Shown: positions 18,591-27,484 of the stretch, piece by piece | How the letters are laid out: each line of letters begins with the position of its first letter | Numbering within the stretch: the first letter of the stretch is position 1 | Origin: Fumia sp045645505 | Lineage (GTDB): Bacteria > Bacillota > Clostridia > Oscillospirales > Ruminococcaceae | Assembly (NCBI GenBank): GCA_045645505.1 | Contig: JAZRIW010000013.1 | Location: forward strand, 1-64,000 | DNA length: 64,000 nt | Direction of reading: 5' to 3' | Notes under the pieces: generated by a model | What the model saw: only the letters and a program-made list of their open reading frames with translations | Databases searched by the model: none | What the model was told of the DNA's origin: nothing | Program-made: the position numbers and the translations under genes

Positions 18591-19640
18591 ATGGGCATTT
18601 CAGTTTTTTTAAATCAAGTTTTTCAAAATCCTATGCTGTTAATTTCTTCACTACTTATTCTCGGAGTTATCTTAGTTAATGGTTGGACAGATGCCCCGAA
18701 TGCTATAGCAACTTGTGTTTCTACCAGAGCGATTGGTGTCAGAAATGCAATAATTATGGCAGCTATCTTTAATTTCTTTGGCGTGTTTGTTATGACAATG
18801 ATCAATGCGTCTGTTGCCGCTACTATTTCCAATATGGTGGATTTTGGTGGCGATGCCGGACTTTCTTTGATAGCTTTATGTGCAGCTATGGCCGCTATTG
18901 TTATTTGGGCAACAGCAGCATGGTATTTTGGTATTCCTACAAGTGAAAGTCACGCACTTATTGCCGGTATCTCAGGTGCCGCTGTTGCAATTCAGAACAG
19001 CTTTAAGGGAATAAATGGTGCGGAATGGATAAAAGTAATCTGGGGAATTTTTCTCTCAACATTACTTGGTTTTGTTTTAGGATTTATAATGTCAAAACTT
19101 ACAGCGTTTACTTTCAGACGCAGTAATCGTATAAAATCTGAGCGATTTTTCTCAGGTGCACAGGTTGCAGGTGGTGCTGCTATGGCATTTATGCACGGTG
19201 CACAGGATGGACAGAAATTTATGGCGATTTTCTTACTTGCCGCTGCTTTTGCAAATGGAGACACTTCTGTAGGAAACTTTGTGATTCCTGTCTGGCTTAT
19301 GATTTTGTGTTCCGCGGTTATGGGTTTGGGAACTTCAATTGGTGGATACAGAATTATCAAGTCTGTGGGGATGGATATGGTAAAATTAAAACCATATCAG
19401 GGCTTTGCTGCTGATTTTGCGGCAACTTTATGTTTGCTCTTTTCTTCACTTACCGGTGTGCCTGTAAGTACAACTCATACAAAAACTACTGCAATTATGG
19501 GTGTTGGTGCTGCTAAGAGAATAAGAAACGTAAACTGGGGTGTCGTAAAAGAGTTAGTTCTTACATGGGTATTTACTTTCCCCGGATGTGGACTTTTAGG
19601 ATACGCAATGGCTAAACTGTTTTTAATATTTTTTGCATAA
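18591..19640 (+). CDS. PiT family inorganic phosphate transporter
   Basis: A 349-residue membrane protein of about ten hydrophobic segments. The two PiT repeats are visible: GWTDAPNAIATCVSTRAIG near residue 25 and the GVPVSTTHTKTTAIMGVGA repeat near residue 290, with PTSESHALIAGISGAA between. It carries phosphate into the cell with a cation. Unusually, the gene follows glutamine synthetase; the DUF47 partner follows after 12 bases. Confidence 0.93.
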   Translation: MGISVFLNQVFQNPMLLISSLLILGVILVNGWTDAPNAIATCVSTRAIGVRNAIIMAAIFNFFGVFVMTMINASVAATISNMVDFGGDAGLSLIALCAAMAAIVIWATAAWYFGIPTSESHALIAGISGAAVAIQNSFKGINGAEWIKVIWGIFLSTLLGFVLGFIMSKLTAFTFRRSNRIKSERFFSGAQVAGGAAMAFMHGAQDGQKFMAIFLLAAAFANGDTSVGNFVIPVWLMILCSAVMGLGTSIGGYRIIKSVGMDMVKLKPYQGFAADFAATLCLLFSSLTGVPVSTTHTKTTAIMGVGAAKRIRNVNWGVVKELVLTWVFTFPGCGLLGYAMAKLFLIFFA

Positions 19641-19652
19641 GGAGAAAAAATT

Positions 19653-20273
19653 ATGGCTAAAAACAAAAATGATTATTTTAAATTAATTGAAGAACAAACT
19701 GCATGTTGTTCCGAAGCAGCAGCTCTTTTAAATGAAATAATTTGCAACTATTCCCCTGATACTATTTCGGATCAGAGAGAAAAAATGCATGCAATCGAGC
19801 AGAAAGCGGATGAAATTCACCACGATATTTTAACAAGACTTTCAGTTGAGTTCATTACTCCTATTGATCAGGAGGATATTCTTCGTCTTGTGCAGATTAT
19901 TGATGATATTACCGATGCTTTGGATGAGGTTGTTTTAGAATTTTATATGTATCATATTGATACTATTCCTTCAGAAGCTCCTGCGCTCTCAGCGACTGTA
20001 AAAAAATGTGTAGAAGCTTTGTATAATGCTGCAAAAGAGCTTAAAAACTTTAAAAAACCTGCTTCTTTACGCAATTTGCTTGTAGCAGTAAATACTATCG
20101 AGGGTGAAGCTGACAGAATTTATGTTGAAGCTATTCATAAGTTGTTTGCAAAAGAATCAGACAGCAAGATTTTGTTGGGAAGTAAAGAAATTTATGAGAG
20201 CCTCGAAGAATGTTGTGATTCATGTGAACACGCAGCTGATGTTATAGAGCAGATAATTATTAAAAATACCTAA
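19653..20273 (+). CDS. DUF47 (PhoU-like) family protein
   Basis: A 206-residue helical cytoplasmic protein of the DUF47/PhoU-related family, routinely paired with PiT transporters and thought to regulate them. Family wording such as EQKADEIHHDILTRL, TPIDQEDILRLVQIIDDI and CCDSCEHAADVIEQII is present. The start follows GGAGAAAA, 12 bases after the transporter stop. Confidence 0.9.
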   Translation: MAKNKNDYFKLIEEQTACCSEAAALLNEIICNYSPDTISDQREKMHAIEQKADEIHHDILTRLSVEFITPIDQEDILRLVQIIDDITDALDEVVLEFYMYHIDTIPSEAPALSATVKKCVEALYNAAKELKNFKKPASLRNLLVAVNTIEGEADRIYVEAIHKLFAKESDSKILLGSKEIYESLEECCDSCEHAADVIEQIIIKNT

Positions 20274-20294
20274 TAATTTTTTATAATAAAAAGA

Positions 20295-20330
20295 AAACCC
20301 TTCGTAAGGTTAAATCCTTACGAAGGGTTT
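20295..20330. terminator. Bidirectional terminator
   Basis: AAACCCTTCGTAAGG (20295-20309) pairs perfectly with CCTTACGAAGGGTTT (20316-20330). A minus-strand T-rich tail (TTCTTTTT) and a weaker plus-strand tail suggest it serves both convergent genes. Confidence 0.88.
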
Positions 20331-20343
20331 ATTGATTGATTTT

Positions 20344-21363
20344 TTACGATATAGTTGAAAAAAGCTGCACCCAATAGGTTTCCCCGGAGTATTTTTCGAG
20401 ATAGGATATTCCAATATACCGAAAATCGGGATTTAAGATATTTTTCCGGTGTTCATAAGAATTCATCCAGGCATCTACAACCGCTTCAGGGGTATAGTAA
20501 TTTCTTGCTATATTTTCTCCCGTGCCATCGGGACTTTGCTTTAATTCTGTAAATATTGTGTACCAGTATGAACCGTTAGGACGGATATGGTCAAATTTCA
20601 GTGTGATTTCTTCAGCACGTATTCCAGCCCCTCTTGAATTGGAAGTGGAGAATACAAGTTCTCTGAGGTTTTCTTCACGGCGGATCTGGTTTATTATATT
20701 TAAAACTTTCTGCTCATAATCATATTTTTTTGTAATTTCATCGGTAGAAAGAACGCCTTTTTCATTAAAATAGCAGAGAATGTTGTTGATTGTGTGAAAC
20801 CCTATTGCCATTTTGCCGCTTGGAAGCAGATAATATTGCTGCTTATCAAGTTCAAGCCAACCGGTTTTCATAGTGCCGTCAGGATTCATATAATACCAGT
20901 CGCCCTGTGATTTTATCCAACCTGTTTTCATTGGACCGTTTATTGAAAAGTAATACCAGTTTTTGTCGTAAAACCAGCCTGTTTTCATCGAACCATCACT
21001 ATTAAGGTAATAAAATGCATTGTCGCTTTTAATCCAGCCTGTTTGCATAGCACCATTTTTATTAAAAAAGTACCATTTTCTGTTTACTATTTGCCAGCCT
21101 GTCTGCATAGCTCCGCTGCGATTAAAATAATACCATTTACCACTTATATACTTCCAGCCTGTCTGCATTATTCCGTTTGAATCAAAATAATACCAGATGG
21201 AATTTATTTTAGACCAACCTGTTACTTGTTGGTTATAAGAATTTATATATGTCCAGCTCTTGTTTCTGTTTTGTACCCATCCGGCAGAAACGTTCAAGGA
21301 GGCCAAAACAGGGAGAGTTAAAGTGAGAATAAAAGCTGATATTACTCTCAGATATTTTTTCAT
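20344..21363 (-). CDS. Secreted protein with cell-wall-binding repeats and a CAP/SCP domain
   Basis: 339 residues. Residues 1-27 form a signal peptide ending near LNVSAGW. Residues about 28-205 contain about nine tandem 20-residue repeats of the choline/glucan-binding type (GWKYISGKWYYFNRSGAMQT and relatives). Residues about 220-339 form a cysteine-free CAP (SCP/PR-1-like) domain with FDHIRPNG, GENIARN and WMNSYEHRKNILNPDFRYIG. Start ATG at 21363 follows GGAGGA. Such proteins are anchored non-covalently to wall polymers. The activity of bacterial CAP domains is mostly unknown. It is a single gene with its own terminator. Confidence 0.9.
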   Translation of the reverse strand: MKKYLRVISAFILTLTLPVLASLNVSAGWVQNRNKSWTYINSYNQQVTGWSKINSIWYYFDSNGIMQTGWKYISGKWYYFNRSGAMQTGWQIVNRKWYFFNKNGAMQTGWIKSDNAFYYLNSDGSMKTGWFYDKNWYYFSINGPMKTGWIKSQGDWYYMNPDGTMKTGWLELDKQQYYLLPSGKMAIGFHTINNILCYFNEKGVLSTDEITKKYDYEQKVLNIINQIRREENLRELVFSTSNSRGAGIRAEEITLKFDHIRPNGSYWYTIFTELKQSPDGTGENIARNYYTPEAVVDAWMNSYEHRKNILNPDFRYIGISYLEKYSGETYWVQLFSTIS

Positions 21364-21506
21364 TATATTCCTCCTTTATTAAGAAGAAATGGATTTAATA
21401 ACATATTTACAGTATATCACTTTTAGAAAGTAGTAGTCAACCGATAAATGTAAATTGTTACAAAATGAAAATGATTTTTATTAAAAATATTTTGCAAAAT
21501 AAATAG

Positions 21507-21535
21507 TTGACAGGTTTAAAAAGGTATGATATAAT
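21507..21535 (+). promoter_or_regulatory. Promoter of the infC operon
   Basis: Consensus TTGACA at 21507-21512, 17 bases, consensus TATAAT at 21530-21535. Transcription should start near 21542. Confidence 0.85.
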
Positions 21536-21541
21536 ACCTAA

Positions 21542-21700
21542 GAACAATAAAGCAGAACATTCCGTTCTCACCCTTCGCTTTTGTGTTAGATGGGTCAATA
21601 CTATTTCAAAAGAAAAAATCTTTTGGTATTGTTGAGCACGGACGTTTTGGGTTCGTGCATTTTTATTTTATGCAAAAAATCGGTGGTGGAGGTGCTTACC
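21542..21700 (+). promoter_or_regulatory. L20-type autoregulatory leader with attenuator
   Basis: The untranslated leader contains a long stem (CAATAC 21596-21601 with GTATTG 21626-21631, and CAAAAGA 21607-21613 with TCTTTTG 21619-21625). An intrinsic terminator follows: GCACGGAC 21636-21643 with GTTCGTGC 21651-21658, then ATTTTTATTTT. An ACCC/GGGT pairing (21570-21573 with 21592-21595) lies upstream. In Firmicutes the infC-rpmI-rplT operon is repressed by ribosomal protein L20 through such a leader; I assign this by position and architecture. Confidence 0.7.
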
Positions 21701-22219
21701 ATTAGCAAAAAAGACTTGCTTATCAATGAAGAAATTCGCGAGAAGGAAATCAGAGTAGTTGACGAAAACGGAAATATGCTTGGGGTTATGACTTCTAAAG
21801 AGGCTCTTTCTTTGGCAATTGAAAGAGGATTGGACCTTGTTGATATTGCTCCGCAGGCAACACCTAATGTTTGTCGCATTATGGATTACGGTAAATACCG
21901 TTATGAGCAGGCAAAACGTGAGAAGGAAGCAAGAAAAAATCAGAAGGTCGTTGATGTTAAAGAAGTGAGAATGTCAATGAATATTGACACTCATGATTTT
22001 CAGACCAAGGTTAATCAGGCAAATAAATTCCTTAAAAGCGGTGACAAGGTTAAGGTATCTGTACGTTTTCGCGGAAGAGAAATGGCGCATACTGATTTAG
22101 GAAAAGATTTACTTGATAAGTTTAAAGAGGCATGTGCTGAACTTGGTGCAGTTGATAAGCCGGCTAAAATGGAAGGTAGAAGCCTTGCAATGTTTATTTC
22201 TCCTAAGGGTACAAAATAA
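21701..22219 (+). CDS. infC: Translation initiation factor IF-3 (ATT start)
   Basis: IF-3 binds the 30S subunit, prevents premature 50S joining and checks the start codon. The product begins ISKKDLLINEEIREKEIR, matching Firmicute IF-3 N-termini. The ideal ribosome site GGAGGTG at 21688-21694 is six bases before the ATT at 21701, giving 172 residues, the usual family length. An in-frame ATG at 21590 would put the attenuator inside the coding region and adds a non-homologous extension, so it is rejected. ATT starts are a known autoregulatory feature of infC, since IF-3 discriminates against them. First gene of infC-rpmI-rplT. Confidence 0.93.
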   Translation: MSKKDLLINEEIREKEIRVVDENGNMLGVMTSKEALSLAIERGLDLVDIAPQATPNVCRIMDYGKYRYEQAKREKEARKNQKVVDVKEVRMSMNIDTHDFQTKVNQANKFLKSGDKVKVSVRFRGREMAHTDLGKDLLDKFKEACAELGAVDKPAKMEGRSLAMFISPKGTK

Positions 22220-22263
22220 ACATTCTCTACAACCAATTACAAAATGATAGGAGGACCTAAAAT

Positions 22264-22461
22264 ATGCCTAAAATCAAATCTCACAGTGGTTCTAAAAAAC
22301 GTTTCAGCGTTACTAAAAGCGGTTTGGTTAAACGCGCTCAGATGGGCAAACGTCACATCTTGACCAAAAAGACCACAAAGCGTAAAAGAGCTTTGCGTAA
22401 AGGTGCTTATGCTGATAAGACAGTTCAGGCAACAATCAGAACCATGATTCCTTATAAATAA
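22264..22461 (+). CDS. rpmI: Ribosomal protein L35
   Basis: 65 residues, very basic, with the typical N-terminus MPKIKSHSGSKKRFSVTKSG. It has an AGGAGG site and sits in its standard place between infC and rplT. Confidence 0.97.
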   Translation: MPKIKSHSGSKKRFSVTKSGLVKRAQMGKRHILTKKTTKRKRALRKGAYADKTVQATIRTMIPYK

Positions 22462-22497
22462 GGAGAATTAATTAACCGAATTTGGAGGTAGAAAACT

Positions 22498-22851
22498 ATG
22501 GCTCGTGTTAAGGGCGCGATGGCGACTCGTAAGAGAAGAAATAAAACTCTGAAACTCGCAAAAGGTTATTGGGGCGGTAAGAGCAAATTATTTAAAACTG
22601 CTAAAGAAGCAGTAATGAAATCAGGTCAGTATGCATATATTGGTCGCAGACTTAAAAAGCGTGACTTTAGAAAACTCTGGATCACCAGAATTTCTGCTGC
22701 TTGCAAAATGAATGGAATTAACTATTCTCAGTTTATGAACGGTCTTAAAAAGGCAAATATTACCTTGAACCGTAAGATGCTTTCTGAAATTGCTATTCAT
22801 GATGCTGCTGCATTCACTGCTTTGGTAGAAAAAGCAAAAGCTGCATTGTAA
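22498..22851 (+). CDS. rplT: Ribosomal protein L20
   Basis: 117 residues beginning MARVKGAMATRKRRNKTLK, with the conserved AKGYWGGKSKLFKTAKEAV. It binds 23S rRNA early in 50S assembly and is the presumed repressor acting on the leader at 21.5-21.7 kb. Ribosome site TGGAGG. Confidence 0.97.
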   Translation: MARVKGAMATRKRRNKTLKLAKGYWGGKSKLFKTAKEAVMKSGQYAYIGRRLKKRDFRKLWITRISAACKMNGINYSQFMNGLKKANITLNRKMLSEIAIHDAAAFTALVEKAKAAL

Positions 22852-22860
22852 TTAAAAGTT

Positions 22861-22885
22861 ACGCCCGGCCTTACGGCTTGGGCGT
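22861..22885 (+). terminator. Hairpin after rplT, weak terminator
   Basis: ACGCCC at 22861-22866 pairs with GGGCGT at 22880-22885, plus inner GG/CC pairs. Only a short TTT follows, so read-through into the next gene is likely. Confidence 0.45.
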
Positions 22886-22910
22886 TTGCTCATTTATGAA
22901 AGGGTGTAAA

Positions 22911-23696
22911 ATGGAAAAGATTACCGCTAAAGATAATGATAAAATCAAGCGATATGTAAAGCTTTTATCTAATAAAAAGACAAGAGATGAGCTGGGCTTT
23001 TTTGTTATTGAAGGGGTTAAACTCTTAAAAGAAGCAATAAGTTCGGGTGTATTTGTTGAGCAAGTTTTTGTTACTGAAAAGTTTTTGCCGAGATTTGAAG
23101 AGCTTGAAAAATCAGGACTTGATGCTCAGACTTTTTTAATTTCAGAAGCGGTGGAAAATAAAATTGCAGCTTCGCTTTCGCCTCAGGGCATTTATGCAAT
23201 TTGCAAAAAACTTGACAAAAGGCCAAAGCTTGATAAAATAGACAATAATGGGTGTTTTATTGCCCTTTGGGATTTACAGGATCCCGGAAATGTCGGAACA
23301 ATTTTCAGAATGGCGGACGCTATGGGAGTTTCGGGGATTATTTTAAGTGAAAATTGTTGTGATGTTTATAATCTGAAAACTTTACGTTCAGCAATGGGCT
23401 CACTTTTTCGCATTCCTTTTTTGGTTACTGATTTAAAGGAGTTTTTATCTGAAAATAAAGGAAAAATCACTTCTTACGCTACGGTAGTTGATAAAGACGC
23501 TACCCCTGTTACAGAAGTAGTACTTGATAACCCGAGCATTGCTGTTATAGGAAACGAGGGTAATGGCCTTTCAAAAGAGCAAGTTGACTGTTGTGATGAG
23601 CGAATTACCATTCCAATGAGTGGAAGCACCGAATCATTAAATGCGGCTATGGCTGCTACTGTGGTTATATGGGAATTTACGAGAAAATTCTTATAG
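22911..23696 (+). CDS. TrmH/SpoU family RNA methyltransferase
   Basis: A 261-residue SPOUT-class 2'-O-ribose methyltransferase with an N-terminal substrate-binding domain (KIKRYVKLLSNKKTRDELGF) and the C-terminal SpoU domain: LWDLQDPGNVGTIFRMADAMG, VIGNEGNGLS and IPMSGSTESLNAAMAA. It probably modifies rRNA or tRNA; the exact site cannot be told. The ATG at 22911 is used because GAAAGGG lies seven bases before it. Confidence 0.93.
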   Translation: MEKITAKDNDKIKRYVKLLSNKKTRDELGFFVIEGVKLLKEAISSGVFVEQVFVTEKFLPRFEELEKSGLDAQTFLISEAVENKIAASLSPQGIYAICKKLDKRPKLDKIDNNGCFIALWDLQDPGNVGTIFRMADAMGVSGIILSENCCDVYNLKTLRSAMGSLFRIPFLVTDLKEFLSENKGKITSYATVVDKDATPVTEVVLDNPSIAVIGNEGNGLSKEQVDCCDERITIPMSGSTESLNAAMAATVVIWEFTRKFL

Positions 23697-23706
23697 GAGA
23701 ATCAGT

Positions 23707-24168
23707 ATGAAAAGAATACAGAGTTTTTGTGTCAATCATGATAAATTAAAAAAAGGTATCTATCTCTCAAGGATTGACGGTGACGCAGTCACATATGATA
23801 TTAGAATGGTGATTCCAAACGGAGGAATTTACCTTGATTGCGATGGAATGCATACTATTGAGCATTTATTTGCCACATTTGTCCGCAACTCAGAATATTC
23901 TGATAATGTCATTTATTTTGGTCCTATGGGTTGCAGGACAGGATTTTATTTTATTTTGCGTGATAAGGTTTCTCATAAACAAGCTATAAAGCTTATTTTG
24001 GAGGCTTTTCAATATATAAAGGATTTTGAAGGTGAAATACCTGGTTCCAGTAAAATTGAATGTGGAAATTATTTAGAGCATAATCTTTTAAAGGCCAAAA
24101 GCTATGCTGATGATATTTGTAAGGTTATAGCTTATTGGACTGAAGATAAGCTTATATATGAAATATAA
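23707..24168 (+). CDS. luxS: S-ribosylhomocysteine lyase
   Basis: 153 residues. Cleaves S-ribosylhomocysteine to homocysteine and DPD, the precursor of autoinducer-2, in the activated methyl cycle. Metal ligands His49 and His53 (MHTIEHLFAT) and Cys119 (ECGNYLEH), catalytic Glu52 and Cys76 (MGCRTGFY) are all present. The ATG at 23707 follows AGGAG ten bases after the methyltransferase stop. It is placed within a DNA/translation cluster, not with Met-cycle genes; no pfs gene is near. Confidence 0.95.
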   Translation: MKRIQSFCVNHDKLKKGIYLSRIDGDAVTYDIRMVIPNGGIYLDCDGMHTIEHLFATFVRNSEYSDNVIYFGPMGCRTGFYFILRDKVSHKQAIKLILEAFQYIKDFEGEIPGSSKIECGNYLEHNLLKAKSYADDICKVIAYWTEDKLIYEI

Positions 24169-24180
24169 GGGTATGTAGTT

Positions 24181-25380
24181 ATGGATAATTGTATTTATTG
24201 GATCTGGCTGTCTTTGTGTTTTGCTTATGGAAGTGAAAAACCGTTACAGCTTGTAGAAAATTTTGATGCTGAATATATTTATAATCACAGAAAAGATATT
24301 TTAAAAAGTATAGACTATCTTACTGATAAAAATAAGAAAAGAATAATGGATACTCCTCTTAAAAAAGCAGAGAGTATTTTAAAACGTTGTCAGGAATTAA
24401 ATATAAGTGTTATTACTTATGACGATGATAATTATCCACAGAAGTTAAAACATATTTATGGTGCTCCGTTGGTTATCTATGTAAAAGGGGATATTTCTTA
24501 TATAAATCATACCCTGAATATAACAGTGGTAGGCACCAGAAAAGCTACCGATTACGGAAAAAGTGTCACAGGAAATATGAGTTATGTGTTAGCTTCAGCG
24601 GGTGCAACTATTATAAGTGGTTGTGCTGAAGGTGTTGATGAATATTCGCATCGTGGTGCTTTAAAAGCAAGAGGACGAACAGTTGGTGTATTAGCCTGTG
24701 GACATGACATAAATTATCCTGCTAAGAATTATAATCTTAAGAAGGCTATTATAGAGCGTGGAGGGGCACTTATCAGCGAAGTGCCACCGGGAAGCGGTGT
24801 AATCCGTGGATATTTTCCTGTGAGAAACAGGATTATGGCAGGACTTTCAGATGGCGTACTTGTGACAGAAGCACCAATAAGGAGTGGTTCTTTAATTACT
24901 GCAAGACTTGCAAATGATATGGATAGAGATGTATTTTGCGTACCACCCTTTAATCTTTATGACAATAAATGTCTCGGCGTCGTTTCGCTTATGCGAGATG
25001 GCGCTAAGGCAGTTTTTGAAGCTAAGGATATTTTGGATGAATATTTAGTAAAATATGAAGGAAGAATTGACTGGAATCGTGTTACAGAGTTTGTCGATGA
25101 TGATGTTGATGATTTAATTGTTGCCAGTGAAAGCAGTTATAAAGTTTCAAAAAATAAAGAAAGTAAAAAAGCTAAGAAAAAGCCGTTACCTCCCGAAAAT
25201 TTAACCGAAAAACAGAAGAAATTATATGGTGTTTTGGGTTTTGAACCTATGCATGTTGATGATTTAACCCAAAAGATAAGTTGGCCTGCATATGAGGTAC
25301 TGGCAGTATTAACTGAACTTGAGTTAACAGGTATTGTAATTGCTCATTCGGGCAGACGATATTCTTTAAATGATGAATAA
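24181..25380 (+). CDS. dprA: DNA processing protein DprA/Smf
   Basis: 399 residues. DprA protects incoming single-stranded DNA and loads RecA during transformation. The Rossmann-like core shows VVGTRKATDYG, SGCAEGVDEYSHRGALKARG and GYFPVRNRIMAGLSDGVLVTEA, all family signatures, followed by a Lys-rich linker and a C-terminal winged helix (residues about 335-399). It stands directly before topA, a conserved Firmicute order. Present in many species not known to be transformable. Confidence 0.94.
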   Translation: MDNCIYWIWLSLCFAYGSEKPLQLVENFDAEYIYNHRKDILKSIDYLTDKNKKRIMDTPLKKAESILKRCQELNISVITYDDDNYPQKLKHIYGAPLVIYVKGDISYINHTLNITVVGTRKATDYGKSVTGNMSYVLASAGATIISGCAEGVDEYSHRGALKARGRTVGVLACGHDINYPAKNYNLKKAIIERGGALISEVPPGSGVIRGYFPVRNRIMAGLSDGVLVTEAPIRSGSLITARLANDMDRDVFCVPPFNLYDNKCLGVVSLMRDGAKAVFEAKDILDEYLVKYEGRIDWNRVTEFVDDDVDDLIVASESSYKVSKNKESKKAKKKPLPPENLTEKQKKLYGVLGFEPMHVDDLTQKISWPAYEVLAVLTELELTGIVIAHSGRRYSLNDE

Positions 25381-25405
25381 ACAGAATTTCAGAAAGGTTG
25401 ATTTA

Positions 25406-27475
25406 ATGTCGAAGCTAGTAATTGTGGAGTCACCCGCAAAAGCAAAAACCATTAAAAAATATTTAGGTAAAAATTATGATGTAGTGGCTTCAATGGGACA
25501 TATCAGGGATTTACCCAAAAGTACTTTAGGCGTTGATGTTGATAATGGATTTGAACCAAAATATATTAATATCCGTAAGCAGTCAGCTGTTATAAAGAAA
25601 TTAAAAGAAACTGCGAAAAAAGCGGATAAGGTATATCTTGCAACCGACCCTGACAGAGAGGGAGAAGCAATTTCCTGGCATCTTGCCACTTTGCTTAATA
25701 TTGATGTTACCGACAAAAATCGTATAACCTTTAATGAAATTACTAAATCCGGAGTAAAAGAAGGAATGTCGAATCCACGTGAGATAGACATAAATTTATT
25801 TGATGCACAACAAGCAAGAAGAATTTTAGACCGTATAGTAGGATATAAATTAAGCCCGTTTTTATGGCGAAAAGTTGCTCCCGGTTTGAGTGCAGGACGT
25901 GTGCAATCGGTGGCAGTAAGAATTATTGTTGACAGGGAAAATGAAATCAGAGATTTTATTTCTGAAGAATATTGGAGTATAGATGCAAAATTTATCGCTG
26001 AATCATCTAAAAAGGATTTTCTTGCAAAGTTTTATGGAAAAGACGGAAAGAAAATTGAACTTAAGACTAAAGAGGATGTTGATAAAATACTCGAAAGTAT
26101 AAAAGATGCTCAGTTTAAAGTCAGTGATATAAAAACAGGAGTCAGACAAAAGTCCCCTGCACCGCCTTTTACTACTTCTACAATGCAGCAGGAAGCTTCA
26201 AGAAAGCTTTCGTTCCAGTCAAGACGTACGATGAAAGCAGCTCAGGAGCTTTATGAAGGTGTTGAGCTTCCTAAAATGGGTGCTGTCGGTTTGATTACCT
26301 ATATGAGAACTGATTCGTTAAGAATTTCCGATGAGGCAAGAGAAAGTGCTAAAAACTATATTTTGGAAAAATACGGAAGCGGTTATATTCCTGAAAAACC
26401 CAGGTTTTACAAAACAAAAAACAGTGTTCAGGATGCTCACGAGGCTATCAGACCTACTATGCCGAGTCTTTCACCTGATATGGTTAAAGCGTCACTTACT
26501 TCTGATCAGTATAAATTATATAAGCTTATATGGGAGAGATTTATTGCAAGTCAGATGGCAAATGCCGAGTACAATACTGTTTCAGTAGATATAGATGCAA
26601 ACGGATATACTTTTAAGTCAAGCGGATTTTCAGTTAAGTTTGACGGATTTACCGCACTTTATATAGAAGGTAAGGATGAGGAAGAAGAAAAAGAAGGTGT
26701 ATTGCCGGTTCTTAAAAAGAATGATATTCTTAAGGTGAAGAGCCTTGAAGGAAATCAGCATTTTACTCAACCGCCATTGCGTTTTACTGAAGCTTCACTT
26801 ATAAAGATTTTAGAAGAGAATGGTATAGGCAGACCTTCTACTTATTCTCCTACAATTACCACCATTCTGGCTCGTAATTATATCGAACGCGAGGGTAAAC
26901 ATTTAAAACCTACTCAGTTAGGGGAAGTTACTACTCAGCTTATGAAGGAACAATTTTCCTCAATCGTTGATGAAAAATTTACAGCGCAGATGGAAAATAA
27001 TCTCGATTTAGTTGAAGAGGGTAAAGAATCCTGGCGAAAAGTTTTAGAGGAATTTTATGTTGATTTCGCTGAAAATTTAAAAACTGCTGAGAAAAATATG
27101 GAAGGTACTTATATGAAAGTGCCTGATGAGGAAACAGATATAATTTGCGAAAAATGCGGTCGCAATATGGTTATAAAAAGTGGGAAATTCGGAAAATTTT
27201 TAGCTTGTCCGGGATTTCCTGAGTGCCGTAATACAAAGAAAATTGTGCTTGAAACAGCAGGAGAATGTCCTTTGTGTGGCGGAAAGATATTAGAAAAGAA
27301 ATCTAAAAAAGGCAAGAAATTTTATGGGTGTGAACATAACCCTGAATGCTCATTCCTTTCCTGGGATATGCCCATAGACGAGAAGTGCCCTAAGTGTTCA
27401 AAGAGCCTTCTTAAAAAAGAGGGCAGAGCTTCTAAAATTTATTGTTCTAACCCTGAATGTGATTATGTAAAATAA
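25406..27475 (+). CDS. topA: DNA topoisomerase I
   Basis: 689 residues; relaxes negative supercoils. The ATG at 25406 (MSKLVIVESPAKAKTIKKYL) follows GAAAGG; the frame open further upstream overlaps the dprA end. TOPRIM motifs VESPAKA and TDPDREGEAISWH are visible, the catalytic tyrosine lies in GLITYMRTDSLRIS, and three C-terminal zinc ribbons occur (CEKCG...CPGFPEC, CPLCGG...CEHNPEC, CPKCSK...CSNPEC). Confidence 0.97.
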   Translation: MSKLVIVESPAKAKTIKKYLGKNYDVVASMGHIRDLPKSTLGVDVDNGFEPKYINIRKQSAVIKKLKETAKKADKVYLATDPDREGEAISWHLATLLNIDVTDKNRITFNEITKSGVKEGMSNPREIDINLFDAQQARRILDRIVGYKLSPFLWRKVAPGLSAGRVQSVAVRIIVDRENEIRDFISEEYWSIDAKFIAESSKKDFLAKFYGKDGKKIELKTKEDVDKILESIKDAQFKVSDIKTGVRQKSPAPPFTTSTMQQEASRKLSFQSRRTMKAAQELYEGVELPKMGAVGLITYMRTDSLRISDEARESAKNYILEKYGSGYIPEKPRFYKTKNSVQDAHEAIRPTMPSLSPDMVKASLTSDQYKLYKLIWERFIASQMANAEYNTVSVDIDANGYTFKSSGFSVKFDGFTALYIEGKDEEEEKEGVLPVLKKNDILKVKSLEGNQHFTQPPLRFTEASLIKILEENGIGRPSTYSPTITTILARNYIEREGKHLKPTQLGEVTTQLMKEQFSSIVDEKFTAQMENNLDLVEEGKESWRKVLEEFYVDFAENLKTAEKNMEGTYMKVPDEETDIICEKCGRNMVIKSGKFGKFLACPGFPECRNTKKIVLETAGECPLCGGKILEKKSKKGKKFYGCEHNPECSFLSWDMPIDEKCPKCSKSLLKKEGRASKIYCSNPECDYVK

Positions 27476-27484
27476 GGAGTTTTT

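Noticed and set aside
20770..21280. CRISPR-like or satellite repeats
   Set aside because: The periodicity is the 60-base coding repeat of the cell-wall-binding domain, diverged at DNA level and without spacers.
21590..21700. N-terminal extension of IF-3 from an ATG
   Set aside because: It contains the attenuator hairpin, has no homology, and the ATT at 21701 has the ideal ribosome site.
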